Part shown: in pieces, positions 10,405 to 22,935 of the stretch
How the letters are laid out: every line of letters begins with the position of its first letter
How positions within the stretch are numbered: the first letter of the stretch is position 1
Assembly (NCBI GenBank): GCA_029204225.1
Contig: CM055097.1
Span: forward strand, 10,095,184-10,155,183
Length of the DNA stretch: 60,000 nt
Reading direction: 5' to 3'
Origin: Diphasiastrum complanatum
Lineage: Eukaryota; Streptophyta; Lycopodiopsida; Lycopodiales; Lycopodiaceae
Notes under the pieces: model-generated
Seen by the model: the letters and a program-made list of their open reading frames with translations, nothing else
Databases searched by the model: none
Told to the model about the DNA's origin: nothing
Made by a program: the position numbers and the translations under genes

Positions 10405-13400
10405 AGACCACTTTCCTTCCTCTCCTTCAATGACGATCCACTCTTTTTTCTTTTTATTTTACTTCAGCATGCACCATGCTTACCCAACGTGACCAGCATT
10501 GGAATTCTTGATGGATATTGTGTGATAAAAGTAGATGCCAAGTTGGAGAACATGGCCATGTTTTTCTTAAAAAGCTAACTACAAGACAAGATTCACACAC
10601 CCATACAAGACTCTCAACTTTAGATTCTAAGGAATGGCTTGACATGCTTTTGTTCACAAGTCAGCATAGCATGACGTTATGGATATCTAATATATTTGTT
10701 ATGCATATCTAATAGGTCGTCAAATACCAAACAAAGAAGAAACTACGTGATGTTAGGTGCTAAATAAACACTTTGTGACAAGTTCAAGGTATATACGTGG
10801 TTTGATAACAAAATGCCAACATAAAAGTCTACATTTAACATATGATCATTTGCATTATGTGTTTTGAAATCTCAATCCCAATCCCTTCACTCAAGGTGTT
10901 GTCCCCTATATCTCCCAAGATTGTTGTTGTTTGTTGTCCTATCTTTTCAAAGTTTTTATTGCTCTCTTGGACATCCAAAGCCTTAACTACAACTCTTAAA
11001 GCTTGTCCCAACGACGTCCCATGCCACTGACATTTGCACACCTAAATCTTCAAGCTAAGATATCATCTTGGCCTAACCACGTGAGAAGAACCATTCACCC
11101 TCAGGTGGAATCCTCATCTCATGGAGATCCACCTCTATATATATAGTATAGGTGGAGTCATCTTCACCATCATGGCCACATCTAAAGCATTGACATATGT
11201 ACGTTGCTGCATTCATTGTCATGGGTCAATTAATAGGGGTCATATCATGCAAATAGAACATTGACACATGGCACTCAAATGACCTATAGTTGTAGACCAA
11301 TGTTCCATCTTGTATAAGGAGATGGTCACCTTAGGTTAGTCATTACATGCCCTTCTAGGTACGTAGCTATCCCTCCATCTTTAAAAAAAACCTCCTCCCA
11401 AAGACAAGCTCAATTAGTCCTCTCTCTTTCTCTCTCCAAAGTGACCTCATCATACAAAACATTCCCCCTTTCAGTGTACAAAAAATCATACAGTTCTCAA
11501 CTAGTGTCAAAAAATATCGACAATTTTCTCTAGTACAACGATAAGAAAATGTGATATTTTGCCATGCCAAATTGCCACACCACCACAAAAGGACTTAGTC
11601 GATTTTTTTGAGATATTGTGGGCATGGCACAGCCTCACATTCCAGCAGAATCTACCACTGAAAATGTGGCCCATTATCCCATCTACAAAAAAACTACATG
11701 GCTAAGCCATGTGTGGTTGTGCTATGTTCACATGTCCAATCAATCACTTGCCAAAAGGTTAATCCACATGGCTGTCAAGCCATCTGGAATTATTCTAAAA
11801 ATTGGTGTGGCAATGCCATGGCAATGAATCTTTCTTTTTAATGTGTAAGAAGTTGTTAGGTTCAATATATTTGAAAAATATGAGAGTTGTATATTGGTGT
11901 ATGTTTGAAAAGAACGTAGTTTTTTATGCAATTAAATGATTGAATGGTGTACGTGCGCAAAAAAAATAAAAAAGGAATAGTGTCATCATATAGTTAATGA
12001 GCAATGCAGAGTAAGATGATTCAAACCACAAAGCTACTACCCTGGTGCGAGGGTCACTTTTATACTTGAATAAATTTTGGAAAGGCTTGAGGACAATCTT
12101 GTTTGATCCCTTGTCGTTAGCCCATTTGATTTTTCAGGAGTAGAGCACGTCTACATTTCTTTCCAAAGGCTTTGATCTTAAAAGCATTATATATGTTGAT
12201 CAACCGTCCTCTACAACAACACCCAACATGATTTGCTTAGTTGGTAGCTTGACATCCAAAGTTTCTTTAGAAACCAAGAAGCATCATCTTTCACATCCAT
12301 GTCTGGTATTGGGCCTATCCTAGACAAATATTTTTCAAGCCAAGCAAGGCTTGTGAAGTTTGAACTATACTTGTTGGGGATGAAGCGATCACTATAGCTT
12401 GATTAAGTGGATTGGCATGCTTAAACCACATGCATTTCCCATACAAGAAAACCTCTAACTTCTATTGTACTTTGAGCCTCTTTGTTGACATACCTCTAGA
12501 TAACGTCACACGTCATTTTGGAAAAAAAGTATATCTTTCAAAGTCCATGCATGGATATATAGTGCCCAATTGAAATTTGACCCTGCATCATTGGATCTCA
12601 ATCAATTTTTTGTCATTGTGCCATGTGTCACGACCCAATTAATGAATAAACATCTAGCTTAATATGACATGTACATCTATCTATTCACTTTCAAACCTAT
12701 TTATAAATGTCTTCTGCCATGTCTATAGTTCCATCCACGTATCCATACATTGATTGATCAATTGTTCAATCGATCTACCTTATCATTACACCGATATCGA
12801 TGCAATCATCTATGTAGACCAATCTAACCCAATCTACATTGATTTATGTACATGTGTATTGCCCACATGTGAAGCATGCCAAGTATCAATGTTAGCTATG
12901 AATTTGAAAATTTTTAAAATAATATCATATAATCGGAAAAAAAGATCAATTTATCAAACTTGAGTCTAAGGAGAAGGTATAAAATACAAAGAGGACACTG
13001 GTTTAATTTTTTTATGCAAACTTTTGTGACTATGTTTCCAAAATACGTTTCTAAAAAAATAACCACTAGTTTGATTTAATGTTCATAGATGGTATCAAAT
13101 CATCTCTTTTGCTATATTCTCCCAGGGAACCACAAAGTGATTAAACATTGTATCTACAAGATCATGTCAATCGTTAATAAGGCTTTTGTGACACTTGTTG
13201 TCATGGTTATAACATCAACTCAATACTACGTATTATATATCTGTCATTACTGATTGCACTCTCCAACTTAACCTCGTTCCCACCTCCAACTCCAACATCC
13301 ACTATTAATATATCAAAAAATAAATAAATATTGCTCTATAGTTCTTTCAAACATAGTTTATATTTCAATAGCCTATGCATCTTTATTCTCATGTCTTTCA

Positions 13401-13731
13401 CAGTATTTGTCCACATGAAGTTCTATGTTCTTGTGCATTGTCATTGCCAATTTCAAAACAAATCTTGCACCTATAGTAGCATGGATCAAACTCACATACC
13501 TTCTTATTAAGTACACATTATTTTGATTTTCCATTATATGCCAAGCATTCTTGCAAATAGCCCTATCATCAATTGCAATTGGATATAGAAGATGAAATGT
13601 CTTGGTTGGTTGGAAATTAAGCTTGGTGAATGATATTTTAGACAGCCAATTACTTGAAGAACGTCTACAACGGGCTTGTGGCTGATCTCCAACAAAGGGT
13701 AACCAAACTTGTCATAATTTCAAAGTTCCCA
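10405..13731. other. AT-rich intergenic stretch
   Basis: No gene is recognised. The one coding-like item is a 61-codon open stretch on the minus strand (12396-12211) that includes the word YSDRFIP, listed as a finding. No RNA gene was seen. Confidence 0.45.
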
Positions 13732-14976
13732 TGTTAAGTTTAATAACTTGAAGTCATTGAAGACTTGGCCATCTTCAAGGACTTCCACAAACTTACATTT
13801 AGAACAAGTCTGCAGAAATACATTACTTTCAAGACAGTCTGCAGAAACAAACTATGTTCGAGACAGGTTCACGAAATGTTCGCGACAGTCCAAAACTTCA
13901 ACTATTTTATAAAACACCCTTGACTTTTTCGCGAAATGATCGCACAATTTCGCGACAGTTCAAAAGCTCAAATAATTTTTAGCACCTTCAACTTTGTTTG
14001 CGAAAAGTTCGCGAAGAGAGAGAAAATTTCCGATGGCCATCCATTTTTCATGTTGAGCTGTTTTTAAAGACATCTTTGCCTTTTTAAGCCCACCTTCGCC
14101 TTTTTCGCAAAATCCCAAAGAGAGAGAAAAATGTCGAAGGTCATCTACTTTGAACGAGGAACGTTCCCAACCACTTTCCAAATTTGCGAAGTGAGAGAAA
14201 GCCACTTCTCTTATAAAGCGAAGTGAGAGAATTTGCAACGCCCTCGTCCACATCAACATTCCCTATGGGTGGACAGTATACACTATGTACAGTTGTCACA
14301 AAAGCCATATACTTCCAAGTACAACGGCTTACCTAATTGGGTCACAATCATTTATTTTAATCAATACACGGATGAAATCTATAAATAGATCATCCAAGCA
14401 CAGATTGTTGGTTGCTCCGTCCATGAGACATTTTATTTGAGCCTCCCAATTACGCCGTCATTTTTTGTTGTAATTGCTATTTGTATTGTGCTTCAGTGTA
14501 ATATAGCAGCAGCTCATTTTTATCTGTGTACAACGTAGATGAATGCTTGTTGTGATTGAATGCACTTTCATTACTATTTGATCGCGCTTGTTTACTCACT
14601 CTGATCAAAACACAGATGTCTACGACTCCTCAGTTTCTAATCAGACGATGGCTGTCTTTGACGCCTGAGGAACTCACAATATCATACTGCTCTTCCATTC
14701 ATTTCAGAACTATACTTCACATTGTATCTAGTTTCAGTAGTACCGCACACAAACCATCTCTAGTCTCTTCGGTGGATTGTACTCTCGTTTTAGAGTATGA
14801 ATCAATTTTTAAGATCATGTTGGGCAATTAGAACACTTAAAGCTGTGATTACATTTAGCATAAGTTGTCTATTTAGACTATTTTTGCATTTAACAGCTGA
14901 TTAGAACGGGAGAGCTGTTCCGCAATATTTCTGCTCTCTTCTCCATTCGCATTCTTCTATCTCCCTTGCCCCATCA
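13732..14976 (+). mobile_element. 5' LTR of copia copy A
   Basis: The right border is set by the primer-binding site that follows at 14980; the LTR end reads ...ccatca. The left border (TGTTAAG at 13732) is approximate, placed by the distance of a shared word, gcagaaatac, from the LTR start of related copy C. The segment has a TATA box (TATAAATAG, 14380-14388) and many cgcgaa/ttcgcg words also seen in the LTR at 19930-21075. Confidence 0.55.
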
Positions 14977-14979
14977 GAT

Positions 14980-14991
14980 TGGTATCATAGC
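14980..14991 (+). other. Primer-binding site, initiator-Met tRNA type
   Basis: The sequence TGGTATCATAGC differs by one base from TGGTATCAGAGC, the usual start of copia primer-binding sites, and lies 3 nt after the LTR end. Confidence 0.75.
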
Positions 14992-15043
14992 ATAGCTCAA
15001 ATAAATCGAGAGATTAAGTTTGTTCTATTCATATACTGTTATC

Positions 15044-15823
15044 ATGTCTCATATAAGTAGTAGCTCTTCATCTTCATCACTTAGTGAAGCTAGAGTCATT
15101 GACAACTTCAATGGTTCTAACTTCTACGTATGGAAGTTAAAACTTTGAATGATGTTGATAGATAGAGATCTTTGGGATGTAGTAGAAGGTGCAGACCTGA
15201 AACCAGAAGATGGTGATCAAGCAAAGGACTGGAGGATCAAAGATCAAAAGGCCTTAGCATGTATCACACTCAATCTGGCCGACTCCCAAATATCTCACGT
15301 TACCACGTGCAAAACCTCTAAGGAAGCACTAGACTTGTTATCAAGTCTCTATGAGACTCACGATGTAACCACGAGATTACATCTTAGAAGGAAGTTCTTT
15401 ACTCTTAGCATGTCTGATTCTACTGCCATCACTTCTCACATCAACAGCTTCAAGTCCCTGTTAGATCACTTATCAACTGTAGGATGTTCTATTCAAGATG
15501 ATGATGCTGTTATGACCTTGTTTTCTTCTCTTCCAAAGTCGTATGAACACTTTGTGGTGATGATCTCCACACAACCGGACCTCACCCTTCAAAAGGTAAT
15601 TGGTCATCTTCTTCAAGAAGAAATGCGGAGAAAGACTAGCAGCTTGTCCATCAAAGACAAATCCATGGCTCTATACACCAAGAAGAAAGACTATTGCAAG
15701 GGCAAGAATCAAGTGCAGCAGCAACACCAGAAGCCTCACACTCAAGGTGAGCATGGTGGATTGCGCAAGAAACTTTTCTGCAGATATTGCAAGAGAGCTA
15801 ATCACGACATTATATCAAGTTAG
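15044..15823 (+). pseudogene. Copia gag, copy A, with an in-frame stop
   Basis: The frame opens with ATG at 15044 and a Ser-rich start, reaches FNGSNFYVWKLKL, meets TGA at 15146-15148, and then runs 224 codons (15149-15823). This is a UBN2-type copia Gag, the structural protein of the retrotransposon particle: DLWDVVEGA, then LHLRRKFFTLSMSD, ending with the start of a CCHC zinc knuckle (FCRYCKRANHDI). It diverges from the related copy C after the codon near 15811, so the knuckle and all of pol are lost. The TGA is explained by CGA to TGA. The rest of this copy is replaced by minus-strand copia sequence. Confidence 0.85.
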
Positions 15824-15834
15824 AAGTGACAATC

Positions 15835-17130
15835 TCAACGCTCCTCCTCAATTCTAACTTGGTAGATCTAATGTACATCTATCTACAATTCCAAGAGCAA
15901 ATATTAACTTGAAAAATGGATCTCTAGCCAAAGGCTTGGTTATGATATCAGCTATGCACTCGGATGATGGCACGTGATGAAGTTGTACCTCCTTGGATTG
16001 CACCTTCTCCCACAAAGTGATGAGCTATCTCAATATGCTTTGTTCTAGCATGGAAGATAGGATTTGTAGCAATTTGTTGAGATGCTTGATTGTCACAATA
16101 GATGCAAGGGATCTCCTCGGCCTTCATCACTTGAAGCTCCTCCAAAAGTCTTCTTAGCCAGAGGAGTTCTTTTGTTGTTGAAGTTAAGGCCTTGTACTCG
16201 GCTTCACAAGAGGAAAGTGAGATAGTATCTTGCTTTTTGGAAAGCCAAGATATCACTCCTCCACAAAGGAAGAGTGGATCTCCTATCCATCTTGTCTCCT
16301 GCAAAATTCGAATCCGAGTATGCCCTCAAGTGCAAGTTAGATCCTTGATAGAGAATGCCAAAAAATCTAGTAGAAGAGATATATCTAAGTACTCTTTTGG
16401 CACTTTTCCAATGATGTATCAAAGGACCTTGCATGTGTTGACTTAACTTGCTTACACAACAACTCAAATATGGTCTAGTGATTGTCAAATAGATTAAGGA
16501 GCCTATAAGCTTTCTAAAGAGTGTGATGTCCTCAAAGGATGCTTCATTACCATCATTAGAAAATTTAACAACTTGCTCCATAGGGGTGTCAATTCCTTTA
16601 CAATCTTTCATGCCAAACCTTTCAAGAATGGAAGTAGCATACTTTGATTGACTTATAAAAGTGAAATCACTACCTCTAGAAACTTCTATTCCAAGTTATG
16701 AACTTAAGAAGTCCTAGATCTACCATCTTGAATTCACTAGACAATGCAACTTTAACTTTTCTTATGCCTTCACCATCATTTCCTATCAATATGATATCAT
16801 CAACATAACATAAAGAACCAATATGATGATCTTTCCATCATTACACTTGACGATACAAAGAAGGTTCATAAAAACTACTCACAAAGCCAAGAGAGTAGAG
16901 ACAGTTATGCAACCTCATGTACCAAGCTCTAGGTGCTTGCTTAAGGCTGTATAAACTCTTCTTCAAGTGGCAAACCTTGCCTTCCTCTCCATCCTTGATG
17001 AAGCCCTCAGGTTGCAACATGTATATGTCCTCCTCCAAGTAGCCATTAAGAAATGCATTGGTCACATCCATTTGAAAGAGATCCCATTTGAACAAAGTAG
17101 CAATACATCAGATCCAACAATTAGCAAATA
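15835..17130 (-). pseudogene. Copia RT-RNase H fragment, copy B1
   Basis: Read on the minus strand from about 17130, several frames give a copia reverse transcriptase palm (QMDVTNAFLNGYLEEDIYM, LVLYVDDIILIGND) and then RNase H (DTISLSSCEAEYKALTSTTK, CDNQASQQIATNPIFHARTK, ending ADIITKPLA). The enzyme copies element RNA into DNA. Frameshifts and stops break it into at least four pieces. RNase H is followed by a purine-rich GAATTGAGGAGGAG tract, possibly a polypurine tract, but no LTR follows; sequence of copia copy A begins within about 25 bp. N-terminal RT, integrase and gag are absent. Confidence 0.85.
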
Positions 17131-17560
17131 CAACAAAAGCATGAGAGATGGAGGGAAAAGGATAGAGATCAAGGACATTCACAAGTCCATTCCATAAGAG
17201 AGCCAATCTGCTTATATTGAAATGAAGATTTGAACATGATTTTCAAACTCGAGTTTGGCACTATTTATAGTAGAGAGGAATTCTATTGGCCCATTTCTAC
17301 CTCCATAACTATTCATATTAAAAGAATATTGGAACCCATTCAATAATTAGAGGGAACCAATTTGAATTTGAATTTCAACCAATTTTGGTGGGAGTCCCAA
17401 CTTTATTCACTAACGTGACATTTAGGCCTGCAACATTAAAAGTCCCACAAAAAGACCTAAAGTCCTTTTATTGACTTTCTAATTAATCAAATAGCTATGT
17501 GATCATTGGGTTGGACTTACACATGCAAGTTGCCAAATCCCTCTCACTCATTAGCCAGGG
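17131..17560. other. Non-coding stretch between copia B1 and the unknown ORF
   Basis: Nothing recognised; the only neighbours are broken elements. Confidence 0.4.
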
Positions 17561-18780
17561 TTAGGGTTGCATCGGGATCCGCAAACCCTCCAACGGGATC
17601 CCCCACCAAAATTGGTGGCAGTCCCACGACACCTCGCGAGATTTATTCATTTGGGGCTTTGGTTTTGCTCGCGACGTATCTTGATGAGATGGTACTGCAC
17701 CTTTTCCATGGATTTCAGGTGCTCCATATTGAAATCGTGTTTGTGTGAAAAAAAAATACTTATTTGTTCTGGCAAGCCAATTAGAAGTGGTCCAGACTGA
17801 AAATCTCGATTCCCAAGAACCACCCAACATTGCAGCACAATAATATAATCTGGCGATTGGCAGCTAGTCTTGGACTTTATCGGATGCCATTGGTTTATTT
17901 GGATTGAAAGCCAATTGAGGTAGGCAATCATCCCATCTGGTAGCAGTAGATGCCAACTTGGACAAATCATTGGCGAAGATTGCCGATTGTCACATCGTTG
18001 GATCGGGTGAATTATGGTACTCAGCACCATAAAACTGAAGTGCTCTGTTGAAATCAACGAAAATGTCCCAATTGAATGCTTGATAAATGATTGGCTAGTT
18101 TGGAGAATGGATACTGAGTTGGTCCATTGGCATGCCCAAATCTTTCCATTTAGATCTCCTTGGCATTGGCACATAATGAGGATCTATCCACAATTGTCGA
18201 GGGCTTGCGACATAACTCCTGATGGAATCCGGAGCTTTCTCAAAAACTGTTTTTTGCCAAGCCGGTTGCTCGCCCAATGTTGGTAGTTTAACCAATTCCT
18301 TCCCTGTCTCTATCTCAGAGGTCTTGAACTTGATAACCCATCCACCCCTCAAGGACTCATGCAGATGTTGATGCAAAAAGCTTTGGATCTGGTCATCGAT
18401 GGTGATCGGTTTTTGAAACAAAATTTTGGTCCCTAATGAAGGTGGACCAGCTTTAGCAGCTTGGGAATCCGTTGTATCTGGCATTCCCGTATTACCTCCC
18501 TGATCCATTCTTGCATCTCTCCCTTGGTCGTGATGTTGAGGCGAGAATTGCGGCATCAGAGGAACTAGAATTTGAGGCCACATAATCTTCAAAGCGCTCA
18601 ATAGATTGGATTGCCTTCTTCAGTTCAGCTTCAGACTTTGCCTCATGTTGTTGGGCAATCTTGAGCTCACGATTCAACTGAATAACCTTCTGGGTGATTA
18701 AAGTGTTTTCAGAACCCAAATTTGAAATGCGCTATTCCATTTCCTTTTTCTTATCCAGCATGTTTGTAAACTCCACAAAG
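17561..18780 (-). pseudogene. Unrecognised decayed ORF of about 400 codons
   Basis: On the minus strand a coiled-coil-like start (LNRELKIAQQHEAKSEAELK, about 18715-18580) is followed, after one frameshift near 18540, by a single frame that can be followed from 18601 to 17561 with three internal stops (near 18095, 18000 and 17860). It has low Gly/Pro content except for patches, several Trp residues and words such as KFKTSEIETGKELVKLP and PRRSKWKDLGM. I do not recognise the family. The length and layout would fit a gag-like or coat-like protein or a captured host gene. No protease, RT or zinc knuckle is attached. The stops fit CAG or CGA to TAG or TGA. Confidence 0.5.
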
Positions 18781-18837
18781 CACTTCACGCCTTAAAATAG
18801 TCTGCCAGAGCTTGGTTTCAGAGGATCAATACATTCC

Positions 18838-19920
18838 TCATCGAACAAGAATTTTAACCAACCACTGCTGATTGCAACGTCTATTCCAAGTCAGTGCAAC
18901 AATCCTTCTTTATCATCACTTTATACATGGATGATATGTTGCTCTTCAGCAACAATACCAATATGGTCAAGAATTCGAAGTAGATGCTGTTTTCAGAGTT
19001 CAACATGACTGATCTAGGTGAAGCTCACTTCTGTCCGGACATTCAAATTCACATAGACAGAGCGAAACAACTGATTTACATCACTCAACAAAGGAATCTT
19101 TACAACGTTTTTAACAGATACAATCTAATGAATTGTAAATTAGCTCACTCACCGATGGATCTAGGCCTGCACTGGTCAAACGACCAATGTCCCCAGACCA
19201 AGCAGGAAGAGGAGCAGATGAGAGAGTATCTGTATCGATCGATACTTGAATTTCTCATGTACGCAATGCTCTGTACAAGACCATATATCTCTTTTGCCAT
19301 AAGCTCACTCAGCCAATATATGGCCAATCCTGGCATTACCCATTGGAAGGCTCTCATAAGAGTCATGAGATATATTCGAGCTACCGTGGACCAGTGCATC
19401 TGCTATGGATATGTCAGCAACGACAATTTTCATCAGCTTAGTGGTTATTCTGATGCAAGCTGGGGAGGAGATGTAGACAATTGTATGTCCACATCTGGAT
19501 TTACATTCTTCTTCAACGACGGTCCTATCTCATGGAACAGTCGTAAGCAAACCTCTATCGCACTTTCTTCTATAGAAGCTAAATACATTGTTGCTTCTCA
19601 ATCTATTAAGGAAGCGTTTTGGTTGAGAAATTGACTGTCAGACGTTAATTTATATCAGTACAGCCTTACAATTTTATTCCGCGATAATCAGAGTGCTATT
19701 GCCTTATCGGCCAATCCTAGATTTCACTCTAGGAGTAAGCACATTGAAATCAGATATCAATACATAAGAGGTAAGGTTCTCAACAAGGAGGTAAGCTTAA
19801 CGTACTGCAGAACGCAGGACATGGTTGCAGACATATTCACAAAAGCACTCAGTGTTAATGCACACAACAGATTTTGTGCATTGCTTAGTCTGAAGATCAA
19901 GGCATTCACGGATCCAGATT
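18838..19920 (+). pseudogene. Copia RT C-terminal part and RNase H, copy A'
   Basis: The plus frame carries the RT catalytic segment FFIITLYMDDMLLFSNNTN, a stop (TAG, near 18980), then FNMTDLGEAHFCPDIQIHI, the thumb (TRPYISFAISSLSQYM) and RNase H (LSGYSDASWGGDVDN, SRKQTSIALSSIEAKYIVAS). A TGA near 19633 interrupts it, and the frame goes on (DNQSAIALSANPRFHSRSK, VADIFTKALS) to the stop just before the polypurine tract. The YMDD/SDASW/SSIEAKY layout is typical of copia pol. The front half of RT, integrase, protease and gag are missing; the left neighbour is the unrecognised minus ORF. Confidence 0.85.
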
Positions 19921-19929
19921 AAGGGGGGG
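19921..19929 (+). other. Polypurine tract of copia A'
   Basis: The run aaggggggg sits right after the pol stop and right before the LTR start TGTTGG, as required for plus-strand priming. Confidence 0.8.
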
Positions 19930-21075
19930 TGTTGGATTTATTTTCTCTACTCTCCTAAATCCCATTTTAATCTACCTTCATTCATACTGCATCTTTACTC
20001 GCGTTGTCGCGTAGTCTGCATATATACATGTAGATTCTCACAGATGAAGAAAAGGCGAAAGAATCGCGACACTGTATTTTTACACGTGTTTTGGTGACAG
20101 GCGAAAAAGGCGACACCGTCTTACAAGATGCCGAAGGTGCCCCATAAAGCAAAGACATCCTGTAAATCAAATCCCATGGCATTTCGTTAGAGTGACGCAT
20201 TTTTCACATCTTCACCAACGATCATTTCAGCGAAGGCTGACGTCGCACCCTTTTCACGCTCACCCATGCAACTGTGCTAACAGACTTGACAACGACTGCA
20301 GCCACCCACAATCTCCTACAGACAACACATCCACTTTGCACTTTCTTCATCTGCACACCTGCAATATTGTGTGTATATACTGAATACCATTTGCATATTC
20401 AGGTTGACAATTGAGAGATTGTTGGTCAAGAGATTGAAGATCAAGTGTGTGTAAATCTAGCCTCAGAAGTTTTATCAAAGATTGACGAAGTAGATGCCTT
20501 GTGCATTGATTCTTTATTGTCAATAATAGGTTTTATTCATTTACAGATTGAATTAGGCTTGTGGAGCATGCGATTTCATCCGCTATTGTCAGCTCTTTTG
20601 TTATGTGTTCAGATCTATGTCAATATTGCTATGCTCATTTTCATTCTGTCCGACTTTTCTAGTTGCTCAATTTGGTAGTCAGTTCTTAGTGAGTTGATGT
20701 TAGTCTAGCCGTAGATGACTAATATTTAGTCTTGCCTTTCGCGAATCATTCGCGACTGATTATTAGTCAAGCTCAGTCTCTCTCTTCGTGAATCATTCGC
20801 AACAGATAATTTGTCTAGCTGATCGCGACAAATTATTCTTCTGGTGTTCAATTAACGTTTGGCTACGTAATCAGAACGACCATGATTTCTATCACTAATG
20901 CCCTTATCGTTCTGATAGACGTAGTCATGCTTAGGGAAAGAGTCTTATAGCTCATTCCGCTGCGCACGAACACTTTTCGTTCGAGTTTCACTTCTCATTC
21001 GTGTTCATTCTCTTTTCGAGCTATTTTTGTTTCTCACACACGACTGACCCTCTTAATCCCCTCTTTCTCCCAACA
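19930..21075 (+). mobile_element. 3' LTR of copia A'
   Basis: The 1146-bp LTR begins TGTTGG right after the polypurine tract and ends CCAACA. Its right edge abuts, base to base, minus-strand integrase coding sequence of copia B2, whose reading frame turns to nonsense exactly at 21075. That shows insertion into B2. It has cgcgaa-type words in common with the LTR at 13.7-15.0 kb but is too different to be the partner of that LTR. Confidence 0.8.
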
Positions 21076-22234
21076 CTTTAGTAGATAGATCCAACAAAAC
21101 CTACTAAAATCATCAATAAAAGTTACATACATCTTAGCTCCACTATTGCTAATTGTAGTAATTCCATGAATATCCAAATGTACAACTTGAAAAGGCTTTG
21201 TAGATCTAGTGTAAGGTAGTCTATGTGACTTTGACAAAGGACACATGATCGATGCTAGTTAAGAATCTTGGAAGACCAATCACAACTTGATTCTTAGCCA
21301 TTACCTCCAATGACTTGAAGTTGAGGTGCCCCATTCTTTTATGCCAAACCTCTTGAATAGGTATTTGCTCACTTGTTGCCACAAATCCAACTTGGTTAGC
21401 AATAACACAAGCATCTAGTTTGAACAACTTCCCTTGCCTTTTACCTTTTGCAATCAACATATCCTTCCTTTTGATCATGCAAGCATCTCCATCAAACTCA
21501 ACTTTGAAACTTTTACTTAGCAATTGACTCACACTAAGTAATTCAAAGCCTTCACTCTCAAAACATAATATTTGGACTGTCTTCATTCTTTTGAAAACTT
21601 TGAAAGATTTGCCTTCTTAGAGTCAACACTCTAGACGTAGACTTAGATTCATTAAGCGAATCCCAAACATCCTTTGATGAAGTACTCTTACCAACTTCTT
21701 TGAACAGTTCATTGGTAACATTCATCTTTATCATATGTAGAGCTCTTTTAGCTCTCTTGTCATACCAATTCTCTTCCGGCACTTATATCTAGCAAATCAA
21801 CACATAGAATGTAGAAATCTTGATCAATCTATGATCTATCCTCAATCTAATGACTCTTGACGCTTCCTAAGATTGAAACACACTCTAATGGATTTCACTA
21901 ACCTCACAAAATAGGGATCCAATCAAAATTAGAGTTTTGACAAAATCACAAAAAAATTGAATATTTCAAATTTTACATGCAATCTCCTAAAACTTGATAT
22001 AGAATCTTGTAGCCTCAAGTGAGACCTTTCTAATGCATCCAAAATTGGCTATTTTCAATAAGTATGGTGTGAAATTGGAATTCCTCAAGTTCTTTGACCT
22101 AAAATGAGTTTTGATCTACAAAGATTGCAAGAAACTCGATTTTTGGATAGAAGTCAATCTAGCATGCTCTAGCATTGATATCTCCTCCAAATCCTTGATA
22201 GATGTGCTTGATCCTTTCATAACCTGCAACACAA
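21076..22234 (-). pseudogene. Copia copy B2: leader, gag, protease-integrase remnants
   Basis: Reading leftward from the primer-binding site at 22246: a leader, a gag piece (near 21780-21590, with WYDKRAKRALHMIKMNV and VLTLRRQIFQ), an abrupt join to the protease-integrase linker (LLSVSQLLSKSFKVEFDG, WHKRMGHLNFKSLEVM) and the start of the integrase core (VVHLDIHGITTISNSGAK, FIDDFSRFCWIYLLK), which stops at the LTR of A'. Integrase would insert the DNA copy. A deletion has removed the zinc knuckle and protease between gag and the linker, and several frameshifts are present. The rest of integrase is not found to the left of A'. Confidence 0.8.
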
Positions 22235-22246
22235 GCTCTGATACCA
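22235..22246 (-). other. Primer-binding site of copia B2
   Basis: The minus strand reads TGGTATCAGAGC, an exact match to the usual initiator-Met primer-binding site, immediately after the LTR end (CACA). Confidence 0.9.
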
Positions 22247-22914
22247 TGTGAAGAATTTGCGATCAATTAAGATCCAAATCTATAACCTGATTTTTGGTTA
22301 GAAATAGATAAACTCTACAAATCCTGCCAATGTAGAAAAATCAACATCTACTCAATGAAGGAGATGCAAACTCAATAAGAAACTGATCAAAAATCAAACA
22401 TAAGATATGAAGAAGTTTTTGTCCGTACAAAAATAGTACCCTACTGTAGTTCACATGCGTGGATCCAAAAATAACATAAAATAAGCATTCTACACACAAA
22501 ATTGCAAGATATCACCAATATAGTGCACCAATGGATAGATGAACCCAAGAGAAATCATGTATAAGCATGAAGTGAGATAAGAGAGAGAGAGAGACAGAGA
22601 GAGAGAGAATGTGTCTCTTCCCATGAGTTACATCCTTTTATAACAGTTCCAAACCTAATTTGAAACTTGGTTTCCCTCCATAATGAAAAACCCTACTATT
22701 TTTGTGACTAGATTCAATGTCTCTACTATCCAAATTTGAATCTTCTAAAACTCGTGTACTACACTTTCCCACACTTTCAAAAAGTGTTTACTCAAATGGC
22801 TTTAGGCTAATATAACTTTCAAAAGTCAAACTCTAAGTCTAATATGAATATTGGTCTCAATTGCCAAATATACAAATATGACCAAAATAACAAAACTAGT
22901 TGAAATTTCTCACA
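22247..22914 (-). mobile_element. 5' LTR of copia B2
   Basis: On the minus strand the 668-bp segment begins TGTGAGAAATTTC and ends CTTCACA, directly followed by the primer-binding site. The left border is certain; the right border (22914) rests on the TGTGA/TCACA terminal match. It contains a (GA)n microsatellite. Confidence 0.75.
22581..22608. repeat. (GA)n microsatellite in the B2 LTR
   Basis: GA repeat with one c interruption. Confidence 0.9.
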
Positions 22915-22935
22915 AGGAACAATTATTAAATTCAT

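Noticed and set aside
13732-21075. LTRs at 13732-14976 and 19930-21075 as a pair of one element
   Set aside because: They share only scattered words and overall layout; divergence is too great for the two LTRs of one insertion.
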